The notes under the pieces were generated by a model. The model made no database searches and had not been told where the DNA came from. It saw nothing but the letters and a program-made list of their open reading frames with translations. A program made the position numbers and the translations under genes. Shown one piece after another: positions 41,901 to 48,915 of a stretch of 64,000 bases of DNA (positions are counted from its first letter, which is position 1; every line of letters begins with the position of its first letter). Source of the DNA: Streptomyces sp. SDr-06 (GTDB lineage: Bacteria; Actinomycetota; Actinomycetes; Streptomycetales; Streptomycetaceae); the NCBI RefSeq assembly GCF_003324565.1, contig NZ_QOLA01000003.1, forward strand, positions 310,001 to 374,000. The letters are read 5' to 3'.

Positions 41901-43044
41901 CGGCGAGGCGGCCGAGGGCCCGGGTGTGGAGCACGGCGGCCTGCGCGCGGTCGGCCTCCGCACGGGACTGGGCCTGTGCGGTTCGTTCGGCGTGAGCGGC
42001 GGCCTGCTCCAGCTCGCGCGCGCTGCGCATCTCGGGGCCTTCGCGCAGCGCGGCGTCGTGCGCCTTGAGCCGCGCCTCGCTCTCCTCCAGGGTGGTGATG
42101 CGCGTTGCTGCCTCCGCCCGATCCCGCTCGGCGGCCTCCTTGAGCGACTGCGCCTCGGTCAGATCGCGCTGCAGGTGCTCGTAGCGGGAGTGCTCGGTGC
42201 GCGGCAGGCGGGCCCGACGGCGGGCGGCGATGCGCGCGTAGCGCCGGTAGTGGTCGAGGAAGGCGGAGGCGGCGCGCTCGGCCTCGGTCGCCGCCCGCAG
42301 CTCGTCCTTCTCCTCGTCCAGCGAGCGGAACGCCTCGGCGACATCGGCGATGACGGCCTGATCCATCGGCGGCAGTGCCTCGGTCAGGGCGCGGGAGAGA
42401 GCGCTCTCGTTGGGGCGCTTGGACAGCTGGGGCTGGCGGAGCTGGATGAGCAGATCGACCAGGGCGCCGTAGCGCTGCTCGCCAAGCCCGAACAGTGCTT
42501 CGTCGACGGCCCGCCGGTAGGTCTTGGCCTGGTCGTACACCATCCCGCGTCCTGCCATCGCCTCGGCGAGGCGGTCGCGGGACAGGGCGGTACCGGTCGC
42601 GTCGAGGAGACTGAAGCCCGCCCCGACGCGTTGGTCGGTGACGGCGTACCAGTGGCGGGCGATGCCCCTTCCGGCAACGGCCTTGAGCCCGCAGGCGAGC
42701 GTGCGGAAGTGTTCCTCGCCGCTGTTCTCGTCCCGGCGGCCGAACTCGATCCAGGTGTAGCCCAGACGCTCCGGGTGCGGATGCTCGCCACCGAGCAGCA
42801 GGTTCCACTCCATGCGCTTGCCCGGGTCGCCGTCCGGTTCCACCCGGCGCGGGGTGAGGTCGCCGTCGAGGAGGAAGGGCAGGGTGAGGGCGAGGACCTT
42901 GGACTTGCCGGTGCCGTTGTTGCCGCGCAGCAGCAGGCGCCCGTCGCGGAAGTGGAACTCCTCCACGTCGTAGTGGAAGAGGTCGACGAGCCCGATGCGC
43001 AGCGGCTGCCAGCGGGTTCGGCATGGAGCGGGCAGGACGGTCAT
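38938..43044 (-). CDS. jetC: Wadjet JetC, SMC-like ATPase (TIGR02680)
   Basis: The 1368-residue protein has an SMC-type split ATPase: Walker A GNNGTGKS at 41-48, ABC signature SGGER at 1240 and Walker B LVTLDEAF near 1271-1278, with about 1,100 residues of Ala/Glu/Arg-rich coiled coil between. A central hinge-like segment with PEYVGEGAREE breaks the coil. JetC dimers extrude DNA loops and sense small circular DNA, acting with JetA and JetB as kleisin-type partners. The ATG at 43044 overlaps the jetB stop by four bases (ATGA). A long antisense frame runs through the gene but is a composition effect. Confidence 0.96.
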   Translation of the reverse strand: MTVLPAPCRTRWQPLRIGLVDLFHYDVEEFHFRDGRLLLRGNNGTGKSKVLALTLPFLLDGDLTPRRVEPDGDPGKRMEWNLLLGGEHPHPERLGYTWIEFGRRDENSGEEHFRTLACGLKAVAGRGIARHWYAVTDQRVGAGFSLLDATGTALSRDRLAEAMAGRGMVYDQAKTYRRAVDEALFGLGEQRYGALVDLLIQLRQPQLSKRPNESALSRALTEALPPMDQAVIADVAEAFRSLDEEKDELRAATEAERAASAFLDHYRRYARIAARRRARLPRTEHSRYEHLQRDLTEAQSLKEAAERDRAEAATRITTLEESEARLKAHDAALREGPEMRSARELEQAAAHAERTAQAQSRAEADRAQAAVLHTRALGRLAAAGNRLASAQQQAESLLVRARETAAQARVDLGEEPNQQTAENALDRRRRTLTHVENLLDRADEAARERLASSRRLDEAEADLAHGTEAHAQAEASASQTGRALLDSVREHSTRCRELTYEDPVGLLDELQDWVGHLDGPYPARVHAGHAHRARSTELADKAAELSSRRKELAERAAQASTELAALEAGGQRGPDAPHTRTPGVREQLLGAPLWRLVDFHDTVAPGERAHLEAALEASGLLDAWVQPDGSALADDGHDVLLAPHAGPVTGASLADVLRPAVDHGDARAAAVGEEAVGRLLTSIGLAPLPASHEAAAPPGPSCDTWVAADGRFRLGALTGSWTKPAPEYVGEGAREEARRARIDALGAQLAALQAESERAATEAQTVSERRRTLDSELASVPDDAPLRQAHSHVSAAADTARRARARREERATDLTEAAERAERAASELSSTAADLDVPADRNGLAAVRQSLADLATVLAALWPALSQRGEADRTVTEERAEVEQAGQRTAELALRAEDAAREAAAADERHRTLRSTVGAAVAELERRLTDAAEALRSCAVDQRHAREQHGEADRRASRAEGRIEQLEKDVTDAAASRADAITALQRFATTGLIRVALPDLDIPTPDEGPWAATPAVALARAIEAALAQTDDSDSAWERIQRRLSEELTILQNALSRHGHTASARMVEDGMVIDIVYQGRRRSVPDLAAALTVEVGELTRILSAHEREVLQTHLITEVAGTLQELIGAAERQVQSMNRELEDRPTSTGMRLRLVWRPSRKAPAGLPQARERLRQSADAWTAEDRIAVGEFLQAQIAQQQSDDTSGTWLEHLTAALDYRSWHEFGIERQQSGRWVPATGPASGGERALAVSIPLFAAASSHYASAGNPHAPRLVTLDEAFAGVDDDSRAKCLGLLHAFDLDVVMTSEREWACYPQVPGIAIAQLSRIDEVAAVLVTRWEWDGAARVPGEDPGHRAAADTADASAQESLWT

Positions 43045-44339
43045 CGATCAGTGGTCCTTCGCTGGGCGGGCAGTTCCGGGGCGGGCCGGCCCGAGGCAGG
43101 CTTTCGCGCCGCGGACTTTCGGGATGGCCTTGCTGGTGCGGGCTGTCCCGGTTCGAGGACGACTGCCTCCCCGACGGCGTACCGGGCCAGCGCCGGGCGG
43201 GGCACGACGGCATCCCCTGTACGGATCACGAGTGCGAGAGCCGCGAGTCGCGAGATGGCCTGCTCGACCAGTTCGGCCTCGGCGCCGGGTTCGCGCGCGG
43301 ACTTGGCCCAGAACCCGCCGTGCTCAGCCGCGAGCTCCCGCACCCGCCGCTCCAGTTCTTCCGTGGCGACGGGGCCGGCGCAGGCGGCCAGGTGCTCGGC
43401 GAGGAGCAACGTGATGTGCCCGTGGGTGCCCTGCTCGGGCATGCGTACGTCGGTGAGGCTGTCGTCGGGGTCGACCATGGCGATGCCCTCGGCGCGCACC
43501 TCGGCGACCAGGCCGGTCAGTTCGCCGATGCGGGCGGTGAGGAATCCGCGCTGGCGGGTGAGATAGGCCAGTTCCGCATCGGTGAGGTCGTCGTAGTAGA
43601 GCACCGGGTCGTCGAGGAGCCGGCGGGTCAGGGAACGGCGCATCGCCCGGAACCGCAGATCGTCGCTGTCCAGGGCAGTCTCGGCGACGAGCTCGGACAG
43701 CCTCTCCTCGAACGTGACCGCCTGGATGAGGGAGGGGCCGCGGCGGGCGGCGAGCAGTCCGGCGAGCACCCGTCGCTCGACGTCGTACAGCACGTCTCCC
43801 GCACCGCTGACGTACGCCTCCTCGTCCCCGGCCACGCGCCGGAGCACCCCGAGGCTCAGCAGGAGCCGTACGACGGCGGCCAGGTCGAGGCGCTCGTCGC
43901 GGCGGTCCAGAGTGAACTCAATGCCAGTGGCCGCCAGTTGGGGATCCGCGGCATCGATGACGACCTGATCGGCCAGGCGGCCGAGCGCGATCTGTGCCTC
44001 GCCGCGCTCCAGAGCGGCCAGAGAGAGACAGAGCAGGACGTAGCGGCGCCGGGTGAACGGGGCGGCACTCCGATTGGTCTCCCGCGCGGGGTGGGTGGGG
44101 TCGGTGAGGGTGCCCGGAGTCTTGCGCAGCCGTGCGGTCTCGGCGTCCACCTGGAGCGACCAGCCGGTGTTGCGGTCGAACCACTCGCGCAGCTCCGTCG
44201 CGTGTCGGCGCACCAGTCGGAACGCGTCCGCATGAGGGCCGCGCGCGAGCAGCAGGGGCTCGGCGAGCAGCGCCCGGGCGGCCTTGCGCACATCGGCGGC
44301 ATGCTGGCCCTCCAAGACCTGGGCGAGGGGCGTGCTCAT
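43041..44339 (-). CDS. jetB: Wadjet JetB, DUF2398 subunit (TIGR02678)
   Basis: The 432-residue protein matches DUF2398: VRKAARALLAEPLLLARG near the start, FRLVRRHATELREWFDRNTGW, RRYVLLCLSLAALERGEAQ and FWAKSAREPGAEAELVEQAI. It is the KITE-like winged-helix partner of the SMC subunit in type II Wadjet. The C-terminal 45 residues are Arg/Pro/Ala-rich. ATG 44339 has GGGAGGGG as a strong ribosome site and overlaps the stop of the preceding 33-codon ORF (ATGA). Its own stop overlaps jetC by four bases. Confidence 0.95.
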   Translation of the reverse strand: MSTPLAQVLEGQHAADVRKAARALLAEPLLLARGPHADAFRLVRRHATELREWFDRNTGWSLQVDAETARLRKTPGTLTDPTHPARETNRSAAPFTRRRYVLLCLSLAALERGEAQIALGRLADQVVIDAADPQLAATGIEFTLDRRDERLDLAAVVRLLLSLGVLRRVAGDEEAYVSGAGDVLYDVERRVLAGLLAARRGPSLIQAVTFEERLSELVAETALDSDDLRFRAMRRSLTRRLLDDPVLYYDDLTDAELAYLTRQRGFLTARIGELTGLVAEVRAEGIAMVDPDDSLTDVRMPEQGTHGHITLLLAEHLAACAGPVATEELERRVRELAAEHGGFWAKSAREPGAEAELVEQAISRLAALALVIRTGDAVVPRPALARYAVGEAVVLEPGQPAPARPSRKSAARKPASGRPAPELPAQRRTTDR

Positions 44340-44437
44340 CGGGCCCCTCCCGCCCACGGGATGTATCGGCCCGGCGCCGGGCCTATGGCGGGGCGCACCG
44401 CCTCGGTGCCCGACGGTGGGTCGCTGCTGGGGTTCAT
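44336..44437 (-). CDS. 33-codon ORF coupled between jetA and jetB
   Basis: ATG 44437 overlaps the jetA TGA (ATGA) and the ORF's TGA at 44336-44338 overlaps the jetB ATG (ATGA). The product starts MNPSSDPPSGTEAVRP and ends PGRYIPWAGGAR. GAGGGAAGAG before the ATG is a plausible ribosome site. It could be a small Wadjet component, a translational relay that hands ribosomes from jetA to jetB, or a chance frame. The double overlap argues against chance but not strongly. I know of no described small gene at this position. Confidence 0.45.
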   Translation of the reverse strand: MNPSSDPPSGTEAVRPAIGPAPGRYIPWAGGAR

Positions 44438-45981
44438 CGCTCTTCCCTCACAGTGAGGTCGGTGATCTCGATGGCGTGGTCGGGGCCGCGGAAGGTGCCG
44501 CCGGGAGTGCGGACTTCGGCAATCCGTCCGTCCGCGAGGGCGGTGAGCCGGATCTCCATGGAGCCGTCGCCGCTGCTCGCGCTGGTGCGAGTCATGCCCG
44601 GGCGCCAGGTGGCGAGCGCGTCGCCGAGCAGCTGGAGGAAGAGCCCGAAGGCGAGTGGGTCGAGCTCGCCCAGCTCGGACAGACGGGTCGCGCCGCGGGT
44701 GGCGAGGCGGGCGCGGGCGGCCACTGTCTCGGCGGCCTGCTTGGCGGCGAGCTCGGCGAGGTGGCGCCGGGCGGCCGAGCGGTCCTCGACCTTTCGGGAC
44801 CTGCCGCGCCGCTCGTAGCTGCCGGTGCGGCGCAGTTGAGGGCTGATGCGCAGGGGATCGGCCGCGCCCCACGGGGTGGCGGCGGGCACGGGGTGGGCGG
44901 TGCGCTCGGCCAGCGTTTCGGCGTCGACGCTGAGGTGGCGGGCCGGGTAGAGCCCGAACGCCGTACGCCACAGCCGGTGCCGGTCGGCGTCGTCGGGGGC
45001 CTCGGCGAACCAGCGGGCCAGGGTGCGGAAGTCGGCGGAACGGTCCGAACGCCCCGCACGACGCTCGTTCAACGCCCGCACCACGGCAAGCAGTTGGGGT
45101 ACGGCGCCGAGGGCGCGGCCGCGCAGCAGTCGCGCCTGCGACTCGCGCCCGTCCCGGCTCACGAACCAGCCGGCAAGCCCCGCCCAGCGCCCCGCCCAGC
45201 GCTCGTAGGCCTCCTGCTCGGCGTGCGCCTCCTGCTCGGGCGAGGCGTCGGTGGCCTCGCGTGCCGCAGCGGTACGCAGCAAGGGGCTGATGTGGTCGTC
45301 GAGTTCGAGGATCAGCTGGGCGATGCGCCCGCCGAGGGTGATCAGATCCTGGATGAACCGTTCCAGGTACTGGATCAGTTGGTCCTTGTACGCCAGGAAG
45401 GCCTCCTCCTCGACGCCGTGGAGATCGATGGTGCGTTGGAGGGAACCCATGAAGGCCCGCGCATTGTCGGCGAGGGCCGAGAACCGGCTGGCCAGCGCGT
45501 CGAGTGCGAGATGTGTTTTGGCCGGATCAGGCGCCTGCTCGGCGGCCAGGACCAGCAAGGCACGCAGCTGGGTGACGATGTCGTGCAGGGCGACGGCCTG
45601 CAGCGCACCGCGCCGGCCCAGCGCCTCGTCGTACGCGGACAGCGCCTCCTCGGCCGCCTCCCCGGCCTGGGTGAGCTGATAGATGAACCGCTTGCGGTAG
45701 AAGTCCTCGACGGCGGTGACCCGCGCGGTGTCCGGGTCGGCCCGCAGGTTGCCCCACTCCACCAGGCTGTCGAGCGCCTTGACCACGGAGTCCAGCTCGA
45801 CCGGACGGTCCCCTGCGGGCAGCGCGGCCAGTACGTCATCGGGACGCAGATGGACCGCGAACCGCTCCTTGGCAGCGAGAAAGGCCCGCATCACCTGCCG
45901 GTAGAGAGGGGCGTTGGGCGCGGTGAGGTGGGCGAAAGGGCTGTAACCGGCGGCATCCGGCCCGGACGGTGTGACGGTCAT
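44434..45981 (-). CDS. jetA: Wadjet JetA, DUF2397 subunit (TIGR02677)
   Basis: The 515-residue protein matches DUF2397: FAHLTAPNAPLYRQVMRAFLA at the start, DFYRKRFIYQLTQAGEAAEE, YKDQLIQYLERFIQDLITLG and LARWFAEAPDDADRHRLWRTAFGLYPARHL. It is the kleisin-like subunit of type II Wadjet, bridging SMC heads. ATG 45981 begins the conserved region; the ribosome site is weak. It is the first gene of the operon, 146 bases after the flavodoxin gene on the same strand. An AT-richer stretch at 46010-46050 may hold the operon promoter. Confidence 0.95.
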   Translation of the reverse strand: MTVTPSGPDAAGYSPFAHLTAPNAPLYRQVMRAFLAAKERFAVHLRPDDVLAALPAGDRPVELDSVVKALDSLVEWGNLRADPDTARVTAVEDFYRKRFIYQLTQAGEAAEEALSAYDEALGRRGALQAVALHDIVTQLRALLVLAAEQAPDPAKTHLALDALASRFSALADNARAFMGSLQRTIDLHGVEEEAFLAYKDQLIQYLERFIQDLITLGGRIAQLILELDDHISPLLRTAAAREATDASPEQEAHAEQEAYERWAGRWAGLAGWFVSRDGRESQARLLRGRALGAVPQLLAVVRALNERRAGRSDRSADFRTLARWFAEAPDDADRHRLWRTAFGLYPARHLSVDAETLAERTAHPVPAATPWGAADPLRISPQLRRTGSYERRGRSRKVEDRSAARRHLAELAAKQAAETVAARARLATRGATRLSELGELDPLAFGLFLQLLGDALATWRPGMTRTSASSGDGSMEIRLTALADGRIAEVRTPGGTFRGPDHAIEITDLTVREER

Positions 45982-46127
45982 CGCCGACCATTCTGTCGGA
46001 CGAGCAGCCGCCCTCAATAATCCAGGCCAAGGATGCACAGAGGGTAATTGGCCGAAAGCCGCCGACCTGCCTGCGGCATGCGAGGCCGCCGACGTGCGCC
46101 CCAGCCGAGACCGTGTGGTGCGCCCCC

Positions 46128-46610
46128 TCAGGCGCGCCGGGGCGTGGCCTCGACGCGGGCTCGCAGGCCTTCGGCGAAGGTCCGAGCCGCCATCAGGTCA
46201 TCGGCGTTGGGACGGTTCTTGCGGATGCCGCCGATGGGCTTGAACGGAAACCATGTGTCCAGGGCGCGGCACGAGAAGGCGTCGACCGCCTCGAAACCCT
46301 TCTGCTCCAGGAGCTGGAGCAGGGGACGGGTGAAGGGGCGGAGCGGCGTCTCGGGGAGCCCGCTCGTGGAGAAGACGAACGCCTTGCCGCGCTGCTCCCG
46401 CGGGAGCGACCGGATGAACTCGACCAGGCGCGGGTGGAACGCCATCAGGAAGATCCCCGAGCCGAACCCCACGAGGTCGCAGGAGGCCAGTTCCGCCGGA
46501 TCGACCTCCTCGGGGGTGACGACGGTGGCCTCCAGGACCTGGCCCATCACGTCGGCGACCCTCTTCGTGTTGCCGTGCGACACGGAGACACTCACGATCA
46601 TGGCCTTCAT
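46128..46610 (-). CDS. Flavodoxin-domain protein
   Basis: The 160-residue protein has the flavodoxin FMN phosphate loop as SVSHGNTKRVADVM at 9-22, a GFGSGIFLMAFHP segment and FSTSGLPETPL around the isoalloxazine site. It probably carries electrons or acts as a menaquinone-dependent protoporphyrinogen-oxidase-like flavoprotein. A TGTGA-N6-TCACC palindrome lies about 97 bases upstream. It is divergent from the multicopper oxidase and is followed by jetA, which probably has its own promoter. Confidence 0.9.
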   Translation of the reverse strand: MKAMIVSVSVSHGNTKRVADVMGQVLEATVVTPEEVDPAELASCDLVGFGSGIFLMAFHPRLVEFIRSLPREQRGKAFVFSTSGLPETPLRPFTRPLLQLLEQKGFEAVDAFSCRALDTWFPFKPIGGIRKNRPNADDLMAARTFAEGLRARVEATPRRA

Positions 46611-46706
46611 GGCGATGCTCCTCTCACTTCCGCGCTGTCAGTGCGGTGGAACCTTGCGGACGCGCATAGGACACCGCCCGACCCCGGGAGCGTGACACCT
46701 CTCGAC

Positions 46707-46722
46707 TGTGACTCGCGTCACC
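46707..46722. promoter_or_regulatory. TGTGAC-N4-GTCACC palindrome (copy 2)
   Basis: TGTGACTCGCGTCACC shares all outer positions with the copy at 30671-30686 and fits CRP-family or Rex-type sites with one mismatch. It is 97 bases upstream of the flavodoxin start. Confidence 0.5.
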
Positions 46723-46915
46723 TTCTGGGTGCCGTATCGGTGCGGGTGCCCCGCAGCACCCGCGCCGGACGGGCAGGCCACGGGACGCGGCCGAAAAGGG
46801 GAACGCGGTGAACTTTCCTGGGGTGCCCGGCGTCCACTGATGTGGGTGGCCGTTGACCGGGCTGCCCGACGGGGGCCACCGCACGCGCTGACCCGCGCGG
46901 CGGTGCGCACAGACG

Positions 46916-46933
46916 AGAACACGGGGGTGTTCT
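46916..46933 (+). promoter_or_regulatory. AGAACAC-GGGG-GTGTTCT hairpin over the ribosome site
   Basis: A perfect 7-bp stem with a GGGG loop ends three bases before the TTG start of the multicopper oxidase. The only Shine-Dalgarno-like run (GGGGG) lies in its loop and stem, so it could limit translation or be an operator. Confidence 0.5.
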
Positions 46934-46936
46934 ACC

Positions 46937-48826
46937 TTGACCGACATCATCGAACGCATCGCGGACCGCCCGACCGGCGAGGCTTCACCGGCCCCGAAGG
47001 ACGGTGAACTGGCGCCCTACGTCGCGCCGTTGCCCGTCCCGCCGGTGCTGCGTCCCGCCTCGGGCGACGTACGCGAGGAGACCGAGATCGCCGTACGGCC
47101 TACGTGGGTGCGCCTGCACCCCCAGCTGCCGCCCACCCTGATGTGGGGCTACGCGGGGATCGTGCCAGGACCCACCATCGAGGTGCGGCGCGGCCAGCGG
47201 GTGCGCATCGCGTGGACCAACCGCGTCCCGAAGGGCAGCGAGTATCCCGTCACCTCCGTAGAGGTTCCGCTCGCCACGCCGTCACCGTCCACCGAACCGG
47301 GGCGCGGCGGAGTGGAGCCCGGCAAGGACGTCGCGGCGCTGCCCGCCTGGACGGTGACCCACCTGCACGGCGCCCGTACCGGGGGCGGCAACGACGGCTG
47401 GGCCGACAACGCCGTGGGGTACGGCGACGCCCAGCTCTCGGAGTACCCGAACGACCACCGGGCGGTGCAGTGGTGGTACCACGACCACGCCATGAACATC
47501 ACCCGGTGGAACGTCCACACGGGTCTGTACGGCACCTACCTGGTGCGGGACGACGAGGAGGACGCGCTCCAACTCCCTTGTGGTGAACGGGAGATACCGC
47601 TCCTGCTGGCCGACCGCAACCTGGACACGGACGCCGACGGGCGGCTCAACGGCCGCCTGCTGCACAAGACCGTCATCGTCGACCCGAAGAACGCCGAGAC
47701 GGGCAGGCCGGTGTCGCTCCCCTTCACCGGCCCGTACACCACGGTCAACGGCCGCATCTGGCCGTACGCCGAGGTGGACCCCGCCTGGTACCGCTTCCGC
47801 CTGGTCAACGCGTCCAACGCCCGCATCTACGACCTCGTGCTCGTCGACGAGCACGACCGGCCGGTGCCGGGAGTCCTCCACCAGATCGGCAGCGACGGCG
47901 GGTTCCTGCCGAGCCCCGTGCCCGTGGACTTCGACGACGACCTGCCCACGCTCACGGTCGCCCCGGCCGAGCGGATGGACCTCCTCATCGACTTCCGGGC
48001 GCTCGCGGGCCGGACCGTCCGCTTCGTCAACAAGGGGCCGAACGCGGCGCCGGGCGTGCCGGACGTGGCGGGGGACGTGCGCTATCCGCAGGTCACGGAG
48101 TTCCGCGTCGGCACGTGCGAGGACCCCGGCGAACCGGGAGACGGCTTCGAGCTGCCGGACGTCCTGTCCGGTTCGTTCCGCAGGATCACGCACGACGTCG
48201 AGCACGGCCACCGCCTCGTCGTGCTCACCCCGCCCGGCACCAGGGGCGGCGGCGGACACCCGGAGATCTGGGAGATGACCGAGGTCAAGGACACCGGAGA
48301 CCTGCGGCTTCCCGCCGACGGCGTCATCCAGGTGCGCGGCGCGGACGGTACGACGAAGACGTACCGCCGCATCGCACGCACCTTCAACGACGGCCTGGGC
48401 TTCACGATCGCCGAAGGCACCTACGAGCAGTGGAGCTTCCTCAACCTCGCGGTGAACCCGCCCGTCACGCACCCGATGCACATCCACCTGGCCGACTTCC
48501 AGATCCTCGGCCGCGACCCGTACGACGTGTCGGGGTTCGACCGGGCGGCGGGCGGCACCCGCACACCCGTGGCGTTCGACCCGAAGCGCCAGATCTCCCT
48601 CGCGCCGAACGAGCACGGGTACAAGGACGTGTTCCGGGTCCCGGGTGGTCAGGTGCTGCGGGTGATGGGCCGGTTCGAGGGGGCGTACGGACGGTTCATG
48701 TACCACTGTCATCTGCTGGAGCACGAGGACATGGGGATGATGCGTCCCTTCGTCGTCATGCCGAAGGAAGCGATGGCCTTCGAGCACGGGGCCGGTCACG
48801 GGGGACACGAGGGGCACGGCGGCTGA
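46937..48826 (+). CDS. Phenoxazinone-synthase-like multicopper oxidase
   Basis: The 629-residue protein has all four copper motifs: [24 protein letters not shown] and the type 1 site [14 protein letters not shown], with Met as axial ligand. The N-terminus MTDIIERI and the length match PhsA of Streptomyces antibioticus, which couples two o-aminophenols to the phenoxazinone ring of actinomycin; CotA-like laccase activity is the alternative. There is no signal peptide, so it acts in the cytoplasm. The tail is His/Gly-rich ([13 protein letters not shown]), possibly copper-binding. No actinomycin genes are near. The start is TTG 46937, within a hairpin context. Confidence 0.9.
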   Translation: MTDIIERIADRPTGEASPAPKDGELAPYVAPLPVPPVLRPASGDVREETEIAVRPTWVRLHPQLPPTLMWGYAGIVPGPTIEVRRGQRVRIAWTNRVPKGSEYPVTSVEVPLATPSPSTEPGRGGVEPGKDVAALPAWTVTHLHGARTGGGNDGWADNAVGYGDAQLSEYPNDHRAVQWWYHDHAMNITRWNVHTGLYGTYLVRDDEEDALQLPCGEREIPLLLADRNLDTDADGRLNGRLLHKTVIVDPKNAETGRPVSLPFTGPYTTVNGRIWPYAEVDPAWYRFRLVNASNARIYDLVLVDEHDRPVPGVLHQIGSDGGFLPSPVPVDFDDDLPTLTVAPAERMDLLIDFRALAGRTVRFVNKGPNAAPGVPDVAGDVRYPQVTEFRVGTCEDPGEPGDGFELPDVLSGSFRRITHDVEHGHRLVVLTPPGTRGGGGHPEIWEMTEVKDTGDLRLPADGVIQVRGADGTTKTYRRIARTFNDGLGFTIAEGTYEQWSFLNLAVNPPVTHPMHIHLADFQILGRDPYDVSGFDRAAGGTRTPVAFDPKRQISLAPNEHGYKDVFRVPGGQVLRVMGRFEGAYGRFMYHCHLLEHEDMGMMRPFVVMPKEAMAFEHGAGHGGHEGHGG

Positions 48827-48861
48827 GCGCGCGGCCGGGGAGGCTCTGAAGGGCCCATGCG

Positions 48862-48895
48862 TCGGTGCCGGTCCGATTCCTCGGACCGGCACCGA
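48862..48895. terminator. Bidirectional terminator, perfect 14-bp stem
   Basis: TCGGTGCCGGTCCG and CGGACCGGCACCGA enclose ATTCCT between the convergent multicopper oxidase and collagenase genes. Confidence 0.85.
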
Positions 48896-48915
48896 ACGGG
48901 TTCAACAGGTCGGGA

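Larger units (their letters stand above)
46611..46936. other. Divergent promoter region, flavodoxin and multicopper oxidase
   Basis: No gene is supported. It contains the TGTGAC-N4-GTCACC palindrome and the AGAACAC/GTGTTCT hairpin next to the oxidase start. Confidence 0.5.

Noticed and set aside
38680..43566. 1,628-codon open frame on the plus strand opposite jetC and jetD
   Set aside because: It is antisense to two genes with intact catalytic motifs. Its translation is Gly/Val/Arg-rich without domains, which is the expected shadow of high-GC codon bias.
46937..48826. Actinomycin-type biosynthetic cluster around the phenoxazinone-synthase-like gene
   Set aside because: No nonribosomal peptide synthetase, kynurenine-pathway or hydroxyanthranilate genes are nearby, so the oxidase stands alone.
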